DNA of 64,000 nt from Pseudoxanthomonas beigongshangi (lineage in GTDB: Bacteria > Pseudomonadota > Gammaproteobacteria > Xanthomonadales > Xanthomonadaceae): NCBI RefSeq assembly GCF_016820515.1, contig NZ_JADHDV010000003.1, positions 1 to 64,000 of the forward strand. Direction: 5' to 3'. This document shows positions 47,713-55,179 of the stretch, piece after piece. Under the pieces are notes generated by a model that searched no databases, was not told the DNA's origin, and saw only the letters and a list, made by a program, of their open reading frames with translations. A program made the translations under genes and the position numbers. Every line of letters begins with the position of its first letter. The stretch's first letter is position 1.

Positions 47713-48108
47713 ATGTCCGCACAGTTCAACGAGCAGTTCAGCACCTACACGCACCAGTTCGCGGCGGCCGCTGCCCGCGCGAACCGTCTGGCCCTGGAAA
47801 GCGCCGAGACCATCTTCGGCGTCCAGCTGAAGACCTTCGAGAAGAACGTCGACGCCACCACCGCCTTCTTCGGCGAGCTGGCCGAAGTGCGTGATCTCGA
47901 CAGCTACAAGACCCTGTGGCCGAAGGGCGTGCAGATCGCCAAGGACAACACCGAGCGCCTCGTCGCCGCCGGCCAGGAAGTGTTCGGTCTGGCGCTGAAG
48001 ACCGGTGAAGCCTTCGGCCAGCTGGCCAAGTCCCAGTACGAAGCTGCCACCGACAACGTCCAGGCCACCGTGGCCAAGGCGACCAAGGCTGCCAAGGCCG
48101 CCAAGTAA
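47713..48108 (+). CDS. Phasin family protein
   Basis: The 131-residue helical protein begins MSAQFNEQFSTYTHQFAAAA and ends in a Lys/Ala-rich tail (KATKAAKAAK). Phasins coat polyhydroxyalkanoate granules and stabilise them. The start has TTGGAG 10 bases before the ATG. It has its own promoter with a PhaR-like site and its own terminators, so it is monocistronic. No PHA synthase gene is present in the window. Some xanthomonad phasins may serve other surfaces, so the PHA link is inferred. Confidence 0.85.
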   Translation: MSAQFNEQFSTYTHQFAAAAARANRLALESAETIFGVQLKTFEKNVDATTAFFGELAEVRDLDSYKTLWPKGVQIAKDNTERLVAAGQEVFGLALKTGEAFGQLAKSQYEAATDNVQATVAKATKAAKAAK

Positions 48109-48131
48109 TACCGCTTCAAAGTTCTCTCTAC

Positions 48132-48204
48132 ATTGCGCGGACTCCCCTCCCGCCGCGCAATCCGGCCCGGCCAGCGCCTCCCCGCTGCCGGGCCTTTTCT
48201 TTTT
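48132..48204 (+). terminator. Double hairpin terminator of the phasin gene
   Basis: The first stem pairs ATTGCGCGG with CCGCGCAAT (48132-48140 and 48153-48161). The second pairs GGCCCGGC with GCCGGGCC (48164-48171 and 48187-48194) and is followed by TTTTCTTTTT, so the second is the intrinsic terminator. Confidence 0.85.
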
Positions 48205-48226
48205 CCGCGCTCCCTTTCCTGCAAAT

Positions 48227-48274
48227 CCTTCCCCCGCCCCGCGGGGGAAGGTGCCCGAAGGGCGGATGGGGGCG
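48227..48274. repeat. Dispersed C/G-rich hairpin repeat downstream of bioD
   Basis: CCTTCCCCCGC and GCGGGGGAAGG form a perfect 11-bp stem with a CCC loop, followed by TGCCCGAAGGGCGGATGGGGGC. This is a common intergenic repeat style in high-GC proteobacteria. On the minus strand it lies about 90 bp past bioD and may act as a weak terminator. Confidence 0.6.
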
Positions 48275-48360
48275 TTTTTGGCCAGATCCCACGGCCACCG
48301 AAATCAGTTCTCCCGACAGCCGGAAGCTCGAAGGCAACCGCGGAAAAGCCCTCGCCCGGC

Positions 48361-49029
48361 TTACCCCGGCAACACCAACCGCCCCGCCCCCACCGCCGGA
48401 TCCACCGGCGCGGCATGCATCAACCGCCCCCAGCACGGCGCATCGATGCGCGCCTTTAGCAGTTCGAAGTTCTCGTCCCGCCGCGCCATCTCCGGATCCA
48501 CTTCGCTGGCGATCCAGCCGATCAGCTCCGCACCGTCGGCACGGATGGCGCGCGCGGTCAGCCGCGCATGGTTGAGGCAACCCAGCCGCATGCCCACCAC
48601 CAGCACCACCGGCAGGCGCAGCGCGCGCACCAGATCGACCTGATCCAGCGACGCCGACAGCGGCGCCGCCCAGCCGCCCACGCCTTCCACCACCACCACG
48701 TCCGCCTGCGCCCGCAACCGCTGGAAGGCATCCACGATCGGCGGCAACGCCAGGACCACGCCGGCTTCCCGCGCGGCGATCTCCGGGGCGAGCGGCGCGG
48801 GTAACGCATAGGGATTGAGATCGGCATAGGCCGGACGCGGATCGCTGGCAGCCAGCAACGCCAGCGCATCCTCGTTGCGCCAACCGTCCACGGTGCGTTC
48901 GCAGCCGCTGGCGACCGGTTTCATCCCGACCGCGCGAAGGCCCCGACCACGCAGGGCATATAGCAGGCTGCTGCTGGCGAAGGTCTTGCCGGCCCCGGTA
49001 TCGGTGCCGGTGACGAAGAAGCTGTGCAT
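48361..49029 (-). CDS. bioD: Dethiobiotin synthetase
   Basis: The 222-residue P-loop enzyme closes the ureido ring of dethiobiotin from diaminopelargonate, CO2 and ATP. The P-loop is GTDTGAGKT (8-16), the substrate lysine is in MKPVASGC (about 36-43), and VVVEGVGGWAAPLS carries the catalytic Glu. The start at 49029 gives the usual MHSFFVTGTDTG beginning; an upstream in-frame ATG would add unrelated residues. It is alone, away from other biotin genes in this window. Confidence 0.92.
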   Translation of the reverse strand: MHSFFVTGTDTGAGKTFASSSLLYALRGRGLRAVGMKPVASGCERTVDGWRNEDALALLAASDPRPAYADLNPYALPAPLAPEIAAREAGVVLALPPIVDAFQRLRAQADVVVVEGVGGWAAPLSASLDQVDLVRALRLPVVLVVGMRLGCLNHARLTARAIRADGAELIGWIASEVDPEMARRDENFELLKARIDAPCWGRLMHAAPVDPAVGAGRLVLPG

Positions 49030-49224
49030 CCGTTTCCTGTGGCGATGCGCCCCGTCGGCGCGTGGCCGCCCATCGTAGCGGGCCGGTCCGGCGAAGGCAG
49101 CCGCGTGCCAGCGGAACATTCCGACGCCGGCGCGTCCTGTTTTGGCCGGTCATCACGTTGTCTTCATCAATCCAACCATTCCCGGCGCACCGGCCCCCTC
49201 GCGGGTTCGGGCTAGAATCCAGTG

Positions 49225-49710
49225 ATGTCCTTCACCAGCCAGACCCTGACCGGCAGCAAACCGGAACAATACGCGCAGCTGGCCGCCCAGGCGCGCGCCC
49301 TGCTCAGCGGCGAAAGCGACCGCATCGCCAACGCCGCCAACCTGTCGGCGCTGGTCTACCACGCGCTGCCGGATCTCAACTGGGCCGGTTTCTATTTCCA
49401 CGACGGCACCGAACTGGTGGTCGGTCCTTTCCAGGGCCTGCCCGCCTGCGTGCGCATCGCCCTGGACAAGGGCGTGTGCGGCGCGGCCGCGCGCACCCGC
49501 CAGACCCAGCGAGTGGAAGACGTGGAGGCCTTCCCCGGCCATATCGCCTGCGACAGCGCCTCGCGCTCGGAACTGGTGGTGCCGCTGGTCAAGGGCGATC
49601 GCCTGATCGGCGTGCTGGATCTGGACAGCCCGCGGTTGGCGCGTTTCGACGAGGAAGATCAACGCGGGCTGGAAGCCATCGCCGCCATCTACGTGGAGAC
49701 GCTGGCATGA
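49225..49710 (+). CDS. msrC: Free methionine-(R)-sulfoxide reductase (GAF domain)
   Basis: The 161-residue GAF protein reduces free methionine-R-sulfoxide with thioredoxin. Three cysteines, C75, C85 and C109, are spaced by 10 and 24 residues, as are the catalytic cysteines of E. coli YebR (C84, C94, C118). GFYF, PFQG and VLDLDS are family motifs. A GTG lies directly before the ATG at 49225; the ATG gives the normal start. The stop overlaps the next gene's ATG, so the two are translationally coupled. Confidence 0.93.
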   Translation: MSFTSQTLTGSKPEQYAQLAAQARALLSGESDRIANAANLSALVYHALPDLNWAGFYFHDGTELVVGPFQGLPACVRIALDKGVCGAAARTRQTQRVEDVEAFPGHIACDSASRSELVVPLVKGDRLIGVLDLDSPRLARFDEEDQRGLEAIAAIYVETLA

Positions 49711-50096
49711 GCATCAGCACCGCGAAGATGCGCAATATCGGTCCCAAATCGGCGGCCTGGCTGCGCCAGGTCGGCCTGCGCACGCAGGAGGATCTGGTGG
49801 CGGCCGGTTCGGTGGAAGCCTTCATGCGGGTCAAGCGCGCCGGTTTCCGTCCCAGCCTCAACCTGCTGTACGCGCTGGAAGGCGCACTGCTGGACTGCCA
49901 TTGGCAGCACCTGCCGGAGGAACGCCGCAGCGAACTGCTGGTGGCCTACGACGCCGCCGCCGCGCTGCTGCCGCCACCCCGTGGCCGTCCGGCAGCCGCG
50001 CCGGTGACCACCACCACCCATGGGCAGGAAGATGAAGGCAGCGCGCCTTCGATGAACCTGTTCGACTCGCCGGGCGGCGGCGAACAGGACGACTGA
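49707..50096 (+). CDS. TfoX C-terminal domain protein
   Basis: The 129-residue protein has the helix-hairpin-helix-like TfoX C-terminal domain in residues 1-85 (IGPKSAAWLRQVGLRTQEDL and FRPSLNLLYALEGALLDCHW), then a low-complexity, acidic tail. Full TfoX/Sxy proteins control competence genes, but this one lacks the N-terminal domain, so a competence role is not shown. It starts inside the msrC stop codon. The coupling hints at a link to oxidative stress. A MNLFDSPGG end may bind the sliding clamp, but that is speculative. Confidence 0.82.
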   Translation: MSISTAKMRNIGPKSAAWLRQVGLRTQEDLVAAGSVEAFMRVKRAGFRPSLNLLYALEGALLDCHWQHLPEERRSELLVAYDAAAALLPPPRGRPAAAPVTTTTHGQEDEGSAPSMNLFDSPGGGEQDD

Positions 50097-50102
50097 TCCG
50101 CC

Positions 50103-50849
50103 TCAGGACAGGCGCCACGCCGCCGGCGCGAGCGCCAGCGCCAACAGCAGCAGCGTTTCCAGCACCTCGGTGCTGGCGCCGAGGCAGTCGCCGGAGATGC
50201 CGCCGAGGCGGCGCTTCCAGTACCACGCGGTCAACGGTGCCAGCAGCAGGCACACCAGCAACGGCGGCGCCAGCCACAGGCTGATCGCCGCCAGCGCCAC
50301 GCCCCACGCCCAATCCCAGTACGCGCCTTCGTTGCGGTACCAGGCGAAGCGCTCGGCCATGCCCGCATGCAGCGGCGGCAACCAGCGGCTCCACAACAGC
50401 GTGGTGGCCCAGCGCGCCCACGCAGGTACCAGCAGCACGCCCCACAGCCACGCGCCATCGGCCAGTTCGGCCAGCAGCACGAACTTGGCCAGCACCTGCA
50501 TGACCACGGTGACCACGCCGAACACGCCCATGTGCGGATCCTTCAGCACTTCCAGGAAGCGCTGCGGATCGCGATGCGCGGCACCGAAGGCGTCGGCCAC
50601 GTCGCCCAGCCCGTCCAGGTGCAATGCGCCGGTCACCCACACCCAGGCCAGCAAGGCCAGCAGGCCGGCCAGCCACGGGCGCGCGTCCAGCGCCCACAGC
50701 GGCAGCGCCACCAACGCGCCGATCAGCACGCCCACCAGCGGGAAATACACCGCCGTGCGGCTCAGTTCTTCCTCGCGGAAGTCGCGCAGTTGCGGCGTGG
50801 GCAGGCGGGTCAGGAACTGCACCGCCAGGATCAGCTTGCGCATGCTCAT
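50103..50849 (-). CDS. cobS: Cobalamin 5'-phosphate synthase
   Basis: The 248-residue membrane enzyme joins adenosylcobinamide-GDP to alpha-ribazole (or its phosphate) in the last stage of B12 synthesis. The N-terminal FLTRLPTP, the metal-binding GALHLDGLGDVADAFG (about 84-99) and DPHMGVFG (about 114-121) are family marks, with five to six helices. The start at 50849 overlaps the cobC stop. It is the last gene of cobT-cobC-cobS. Confidence 0.93.
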   Translation of the reverse strand: MSMRKLILAVQFLTRLPTPQLRDFREEELSRTAVYFPLVGVLIGALVALPLWALDARPWLAGLLALLAWVWVTGALHLDGLGDVADAFGAAHRDPQRFLEVLKDPHMGVFGVVTVVMQVLAKFVLLAELADGAWLWGVLLVPAWARWATTLLWSRWLPPLHAGMAERFAWYRNEGAYWDWAWGVALAAISLWLAPPLLVCLLLAPLTAWYWKRRLGGISGDCLGASTEVLETLLLLALALAPAAWRLS

Positions 50850-51442
50850 GCCTGTCGCACCTCGATCAGTTCGCCCCACAGCTGATCCCGGTCATCGATC
50901 TGCACGCGCAGGCGCAGGCGGGTGCCGTAATCGATGCGCACCGCCCACAGCGACGCCAGCGGCAGGCCGCAGGCCAGCGCCAGCGCCAGTCGCAACGGGC
51001 CGGCATGGCTGACCACCAGCGCGGGCGAGGTGTCTTCGCGTCGCGCCAGCGCGCGCAGGCCGCGACCGACGCGTGCTTCGAAGCCGGCCCAGGGTTCGGC
51101 GTTCGGCGGCGGATGCGCGCCGGGATCCCGGTAGAAATCCTGCAAGGCGCGCTGCGAGTGCGGGTCTGCCGCAAGGGTGTCGCGATGGCGACCGTCCCAG
51201 TCGCCGAAATCCCACTCCGCCCAGTCATCGGCGATGTCCACCGGCAACGCCTGCGCGGCGGCCAGCGCCTGCGCGGTATGCAGCGCGCGCTGGCGTGGCG
51301 AACTGATCACCCGTGACCAGGCAATGCCCGTGCAACCACCGCAGACCGCGTCGGCGGCGCCCGGCAGCAGCGGCGGATCGGTGCGGCCATCGAAATGACC
51401 GACGCGTCCGGTCGAGGCGTGGCGCACCAGGTCGAGGATCAT
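50846..51442 (-). CDS. cobC: Alpha-ribazole phosphatase-type histidine phosphatase
   Basis: The 198-residue histidine phosphatase has the RHA motif at 7-9 (catalytic H8), SSPRQRALHTA near 62-72 and the second catalytic VVSHAGPLR. It would dephosphorylate alpha-ribazole-5'-phosphate or the cobalamin phosphate. The start at 51442 overlaps the cobT stop by four bases. Context between cobT and cobS makes the assignment firmer than the generic family would. Confidence 0.87.
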   Translation of the reverse strand: MILDLVRHASTGRVGHFDGRTDPPLLPGAADAVCGGCTGIAWSRVISSPRQRALHTAQALAAAQALPVDIADDWAEWDFGDWDGRHRDTLAADPHSQRALQDFYRDPGAHPPPNAEPWAGFEARVGRGLRALARREDTSPALVVSHAGPLRLALALACGLPLASLWAVRIDYGTRLRLRVQIDDRDQLWGELIEVRQA

Positions 51443-52503
51443 GGCGTCTCGTCGCGTCCGGAAACCGCGGCTTCGGCGAAGGTGGCCATGCCGGCGTGCA
51501 GCGCGCAGGCCAGTCGCAGCAGCGGCACCGCCAGCGCGGCGCCGCTGCCTTCGCCCAGGCGCAGATCCAGTTGCAGCAGCGGGCGCGCTTCCAGCGCGGC
51601 CAGCACGCGCGCGTGGCCGCGCTCGGCGGACTGGTGCGAGAACAGCAGCCATGGCCGCGCCTCTGGTTGCAGGCGGACCGCCGCCAGTGCCGCGGCCGAG
51701 ACGATGAAACCGTCCACCAGCACCGGTACGCCCCGCTGGGCGGCGGCGATCATCGCGCCGGCCATCGCGGCGATTTCCAATCCACCGACACGACGCAGCG
51801 CCTCGCGCGCGGGCTGCGGGTGCGCGGCGATGTGCGGACGGTGCAATGCGAGCGCATCCGCGATCACCCGTTGCTTGTGCGCAATCCGATCGCCCTGCAA
51901 TCCGGTACCCGCGCCGACCAGTTCCTCCAGCGGCAGATCCGCCAGCGCGCAGGCCAACGCGCTGGCCGCGGTGGTGTTGCCGATGCCCATTTCGCCGAAC
52001 ACGAACAGATCGGCGTCGCCGGCCGCTTCCACCGCGCGCCTGCCCGCCGCCAGCGCATGCGCGAGTTCATCCTCGTCCATCGCCGCTTCCACGCTGAAGT
52101 CGCGGGTGCCCAGGCAGGGCTTGTCGGCGTGCACGCCGGCGATGGGCTGGCTGCCGCGGGTGCCGGCATCCACCAGCCGCAGCGGCAGACCGAGTTCGCG
52201 CGCCAGCACCGAGATCGCGGCGCCGCCGTGGGCGAAGTTGTGCAGCATCTGCACCGTCACCTCGGGCGGAAACGCCGACACGCCCTGGGCGACCACGCCG
52301 TGATCGCCGGCGAACACGATCACCGGCACCCGTGCCAGCGTCGGACGATCGGCGCGTTGCAGCGCCGCCAGTTCCACCGCCAGAGTCTCGATGCGGCCCA
52401 GCGAGCCCTGCGGCTTGGTCAGCTGATCCTGGCGCGCGCGCGCGCGTTCAGCGTGTTCGGGGGAAGGTTGCCGGCAATCGGCGAGGATCCAGTCGGAAGA
52501 CAC
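51439..52503 (-). CDS. cobT: Nicotinate-nucleotide-dimethylbenzimidazole phosphoribosyltransferase
   Basis: The 354-residue enzyme activates the lower base of cobalamin. It has the N-terminal LTKPQGSLGRIE, VFAGDHGV near 65-72, GEMGIGNTTAASA and the catalytic base E318 in LGEGSGAAL (E317 in the Salmonella enzyme). It leads a minus-strand trio of lower-ligand assembly genes. No adenosylcobinamide kinase (cobU) is in this window. It is divergent from the riboswitch-controlled btuB. Confidence 0.95.
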   Translation of the reverse strand: MSSDWILADCRQPSPEHAERARARQDQLTKPQGSLGRIETLAVELAALQRADRPTLARVPVIVFAGDHGVVAQGVSAFPPEVTVQMLHNFAHGGAAISVLARELGLPLRLVDAGTRGSQPIAGVHADKPCLGTRDFSVEAAMDEDELAHALAAGRRAVEAAGDADLFVFGEMGIGNTTAASALACALADLPLEELVGAGTGLQGDRIAHKQRVIADALALHRPHIAAHPQPAREALRRVGGLEIAAMAGAMIAAAQRGVPVLVDGFIVSAAALAAVRLQPEARPWLLFSHQSAERGHARVLAALEARPLLQLDLRLGEGSGAALAVPLLRLACALHAGMATFAEAAVSGRDETP

Positions 52504-52670
52504 GAGGCGATTTCTTGCGGCGAGGGAACCGGGATTCTACGGGAGGCCTCGCGCCCATCCCCGTCCGCCCCGATGCATGCCTTGTCTTGCCCGCTTTCCA
52601 TCGATGCGCGCTGCCGCCCCGGCGCGGCCCGCCCATCCACAGGATCGGCATCCGCCAGACCGGTATCTGG

Positions 52671-52900
52671 TAGGATCGCCGCGCTTTCTGGTGACCCGCG
52701 GACGATTCCGCCCCGGGTTGAAACGGGAAGCCGGTGAACCCGCGCACGCCATCCCGGCGCTGCGGGTGATTCCGGCGCTGCCCCCGCAACGGTAAGCGAG
52801 CCAGGACAGGGCATACGCCACTGTGCATCCGCACGGGAAGGCGCGCTGGCCGGCGATGGTGCCGCCATCGCGCTCGCAAGCCCGGAGACCGGCCCGAAAG
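52671..52900 (+). promoter_or_regulatory. Cobalamin riboswitch in the btuB leader
   Basis: The leader from about 52684 has the core elements of the B12 aptamer: GCTGCCCCCGCAACGGTAAGCGAG (52777-52800), GCCACTGTGCATCC (52817-52830) and the terminal B12 box GCCCGGAGACCGGCC (52880-52894). CTTTCTGG (52684-52691) can pair with CCCGAAAG (52893-52900) as P1. TAGGAT (52671-52676) just before it is a plausible -10. The rest of the gap, 52504-52670, holds no gene that I can support. Confidence 0.93.
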
Positions 52901-53000
52901 ACGACTGGTTGCGACGCGGCGGGCGTTGCGGCGGCGAGCGCCGTGCGTACGGCCGTTTCCGCTGTCTTCCCGTTCCCGCGTTGCCGCCTCCCCTCGTTAT

Positions 53001-53020
53001 GCCGCGCGGGAGCGCGCGGC
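53001..53020 (+). promoter_or_regulatory. Expression-platform hairpin before the btuB ribosome-binding site
   Basis: GCCGCGCG and CGCGCGGC form an 8-bp stem with a GGAG loop, four bases before the GGAG Shine-Dalgarno (53025-53028) of btuB. No T run follows, so the riboswitch probably works at translation rather than termination. The pairing that changes with B12 cannot be read by eye. Confidence 0.5.
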
Positions 53021-53037
53021 GCATGGAGCCGATTGCA

Positions 53038-54873
53038 ATGCCATCTATCCGTACCCTGTCCCTGGCCGTCGCCCTGGCGCTGCCGGGCCTGGCGCTCGCC
53101 CAGGACGCCGCCACCGAACTGGACGAAGTCGTCGTCACCAGCACCCGCACCGCGATCGCGCTGGAAGACAGCCTGGCGCCGGCGCAGGTCATCGACCGCG
53201 CCGACATCGAGCGCAGCCAGGCGACCTCGCTGCAGGATCTGCTGCGCGGCCGCGCCGGCATCAACCTGACCAATGCCGGTGGCCCGGGCAAGCAGACCTC
53301 GCTGTTCCTGCGCGGCACCAACTCCAGCCACACCCTGGTGCTGATCGACGGCGTGCGGGTGAACTCGGCCGATTTCGCCGCCGCCGCCATCCCGGATCTG
53401 CCGCTGGCGCAGATCGATCGCATCGAGATCGTGCGCGGCCCGAACTCCAGCCTGTACGGCTCCGAGGCGATCGGCGGCGTGATCCAGATCTTCACCCGCC
53501 GCAACCAGGGCACCTACTCGCCGCACTTCCAGATCGGCGGCGGCAGCAACGGCCTGCGCCAGGCCAGCGCCGGTTTCGGTGGCGGCGGCGAACGCGGCTG
53601 GTTCGGTGCGGACGCGGCCTACCAGCGCACCGATGGCATCAATGCCTGCCGCGGCTCGGTATCGCAGGGTCGCGGCTGCTACGCCGACGAACCTGACCGC
53701 GACGGCTACCGCAACGTCTCTGCCAGCCTGCGCGGCGGCTACAAGCTGACCGACACGCTGACCGCCGAGGCCAGCGCGCTGCGCGCCGAAGGCGCGAACC
53801 GGTACGACGGCTACTACAACTACACCGAGAACGTGCAGCAGGTGTTGAATGGCAAGGTCCGCTACGTGCCGACCGACCGCTTCGCCCTGACCGTCAACAT
53901 CGGCCGCAGCGACAACGAGACCGACAACTACCGTAACGAAGTCGATCACGACAGCACCCACAACACCCACCGCAACACCGCCAGCGCGCAGGCCGACATC
54001 GGCCTGGGCCAGGATCAGTTGCTGACCGTCGGCGCGGATTGGTACATCGACCACCTCGACAGCACCACCGACTACGCCGCCGACAGCCGCCGCAACACCG
54101 CCGGCTTCATCGAGTACCAGGGCAAGTTCGGCGCCCACCAGTTGCAGGCCAGCGTGCGCAACGACGACAACGAGCAATTCGGCAACCACACCACCGGCAA
54201 CCTCGGCTGGGGCATGAGCTTCGGGCGCGGCTTCAAGCTCAGCGCGACCTACGGCACCGGTTTCAAGGCGCCGACCTTCAGCGATCTGTACGACCCGTGG
54301 AGCGGCAACCGCGACCTGGAGCCGGAGAAATCGAAGAGCCTCAATGTCGGTATCGCCCAGAACGGCGACGCCTGGCGCTGGGCGCTGGATCTGTACGAGA
54401 CCCGCATCGATGATCTGATCACCTATGACGGCAGCAGTTTCGCGATGGTGCAGGTGGACGAGGCCCGCATCCGCGGCGCCGAGTTCACCGTCGACGTCAC
54501 CCTGGCCGGCTGGGATCTCTCCGCCCAGCTCAGCCACACCGACCCGCGCAACCGCAGCGCCAGCAACAACGACAAGCTGCTGCCTCGCCGCGCGCGCAAT
54601 ACCGGTCGCATCGACGTGGATCGCGCATTCGGCGACTTCCGCGTCGGCGCGACCGTCAATGGCGCGGGCTACCGCTACGACGAGCTGACCAATGCCACCC
54701 GCCTGGGCGGCTTCGCCACCACCGACCTGCGGCTGGAATACGCGGTCACCCCGGAATGGACGCTGCTGGCCAAGGTCGACAACGTGTTCGACCGCGAATA
54801 CGAAACCATCGCCTGGTACAACCAGCCCGGCCGCGAATACGGCCTGAGCCTGCGCTACCAGCCCAAGCGCTGA
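53038..54873 (+). CDS. btuB: TonB-dependent vitamin B12 receptor BtuB
   Basis: The 611-residue receptor has a signal peptide (1-21, ALA cleavage), a TonB box DEVVVTSTRT near 28-37, a plug with LLRGRAGINLTNAGG and RIEIVRGPNSSLYGSEAIGG, and a 22-strand barrel ending in YGLSLRYQPKR. Size and the DEVVVT box match BtuB. The ATG at 53038, with GGAG upstream, is preferred over longer frames that run back into the riboswitch. The leader riboswitch confirms cobalamin uptake. A strong bidirectional terminator follows. Confidence 0.94.
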   Translation: MPSIRTLSLAVALALPGLALAQDAATELDEVVVTSTRTAIALEDSLAPAQVIDRADIERSQATSLQDLLRGRAGINLTNAGGPGKQTSLFLRGTNSSHTLVLIDGVRVNSADFAAAAIPDLPLAQIDRIEIVRGPNSSLYGSEAIGGVIQIFTRRNQGTYSPHFQIGGGSNGLRQASAGFGGGGERGWFGADAAYQRTDGINACRGSVSQGRGCYADEPDRDGYRNVSASLRGGYKLTDTLTAEASALRAEGANRYDGYYNYTENVQQVLNGKVRYVPTDRFALTVNIGRSDNETDNYRNEVDHDSTHNTHRNTASAQADIGLGQDQLLTVGADWYIDHLDSTTDYAADSRRNTAGFIEYQGKFGAHQLQASVRNDDNEQFGNHTTGNLGWGMSFGRGFKLSATYGTGFKAPTFSDLYDPWSGNRDLEPEKSKSLNVGIAQNGDAWRWALDLYETRIDDLITYDGSSFAMVQVDEARIRGAEFTVDVTLAGWDLSAQLSHTDPRNRSASNNDKLLPRRARNTGRIDVDRAFGDFRVGATVNGAGYRYDELTNATRLGGFATTDLRLEYAVTPEWTLLAKVDNVFDREYETIAWYNQPGREYGLSLRYQPKR

Positions 54874-54884
54874 TTGCGTGCATG

Positions 54885-54919
54885 AAAAAGCCCGGCAGAC
54901 GCCGGGCTTTTTCTTTTTT
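54885..54919 (+). terminator. Rho-independent terminator of btuB
   Basis: AAAAAGCCCGGC pairs with GCCGGGCTTTTT around AGAC, giving a 12-bp stem and a T-rich tail. The A run before the stem would let it also work on the minus strand. It lies 12 bp past the btuB stop. Confidence 0.93.
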
Positions 54920-54931
54920 GCCATCCCTCCC

Positions 54932-55009
54932 TTGTGGGAGCGACGTAAGTCGCGATACCGGAAAGCCGGAAACTCCGGAAAAGCTCGCGACTCACGTCGC
55001 TCCCACAGG
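54932..55009. repeat. REP-like inverted repeat, copy 1
   Basis: TTGTGGGAGCGACGTAAGTC at one end and GACTCACGTCGCTCCCACA at the other are near-inverted, with about 38 bp between. This is the first of four related copies around dinB and the MocR gene. It could fold as a long stem. Confidence 0.85.
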
Positions 55010-55021
55010 GAGACATCCGGG

Positions 55022-55063
55022 TTACGGAGATTTATCGAACAATCCTTGCTGCTCGACCGCGAG
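55022..55063 (-). pseudogene. Relic of a duplicated dinB 3' end
   Basis: On the minus strand this stretch encodes ALAVEQQGLFDKSP and a stop, close to the dinB ending EDVVEQPGLFEDAS. GTCGAGCAG and the last bases including TAACC are identical. It lies between two REP-like copies and has the same flank after the stop (GGTTACG on the plus strand). It is too short and out of frame to be used, so it is read as a relic. Confidence 0.7.
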
Positions 55064-55090
55064 TGCCGGGCGCCTTGTTGCCTTTCTCCC

Positions 55091-55166
55091 TTGTGGGAGC
55101 GACCTAGTCGCGATACCGGAAAGCCGGAAACTCCGGAAGAGCTCGCGACTCACGTCGCTCCCACAA
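55091..55166. repeat. REP-like inverted repeat, copy 2
   Basis: TTGTGGGAGCGACCTAGTCG and GACTCACGTCGCTCCCACAA flank an inner part nearly identical to copy 1 (GCGATACCGGAAAGCCGGAA). It starts 159 bp after copy 1 and ends 13 bp before the dinB stop. Confidence 0.85.
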
Positions 55167-55179
55167 GGAAAAATCCAGG

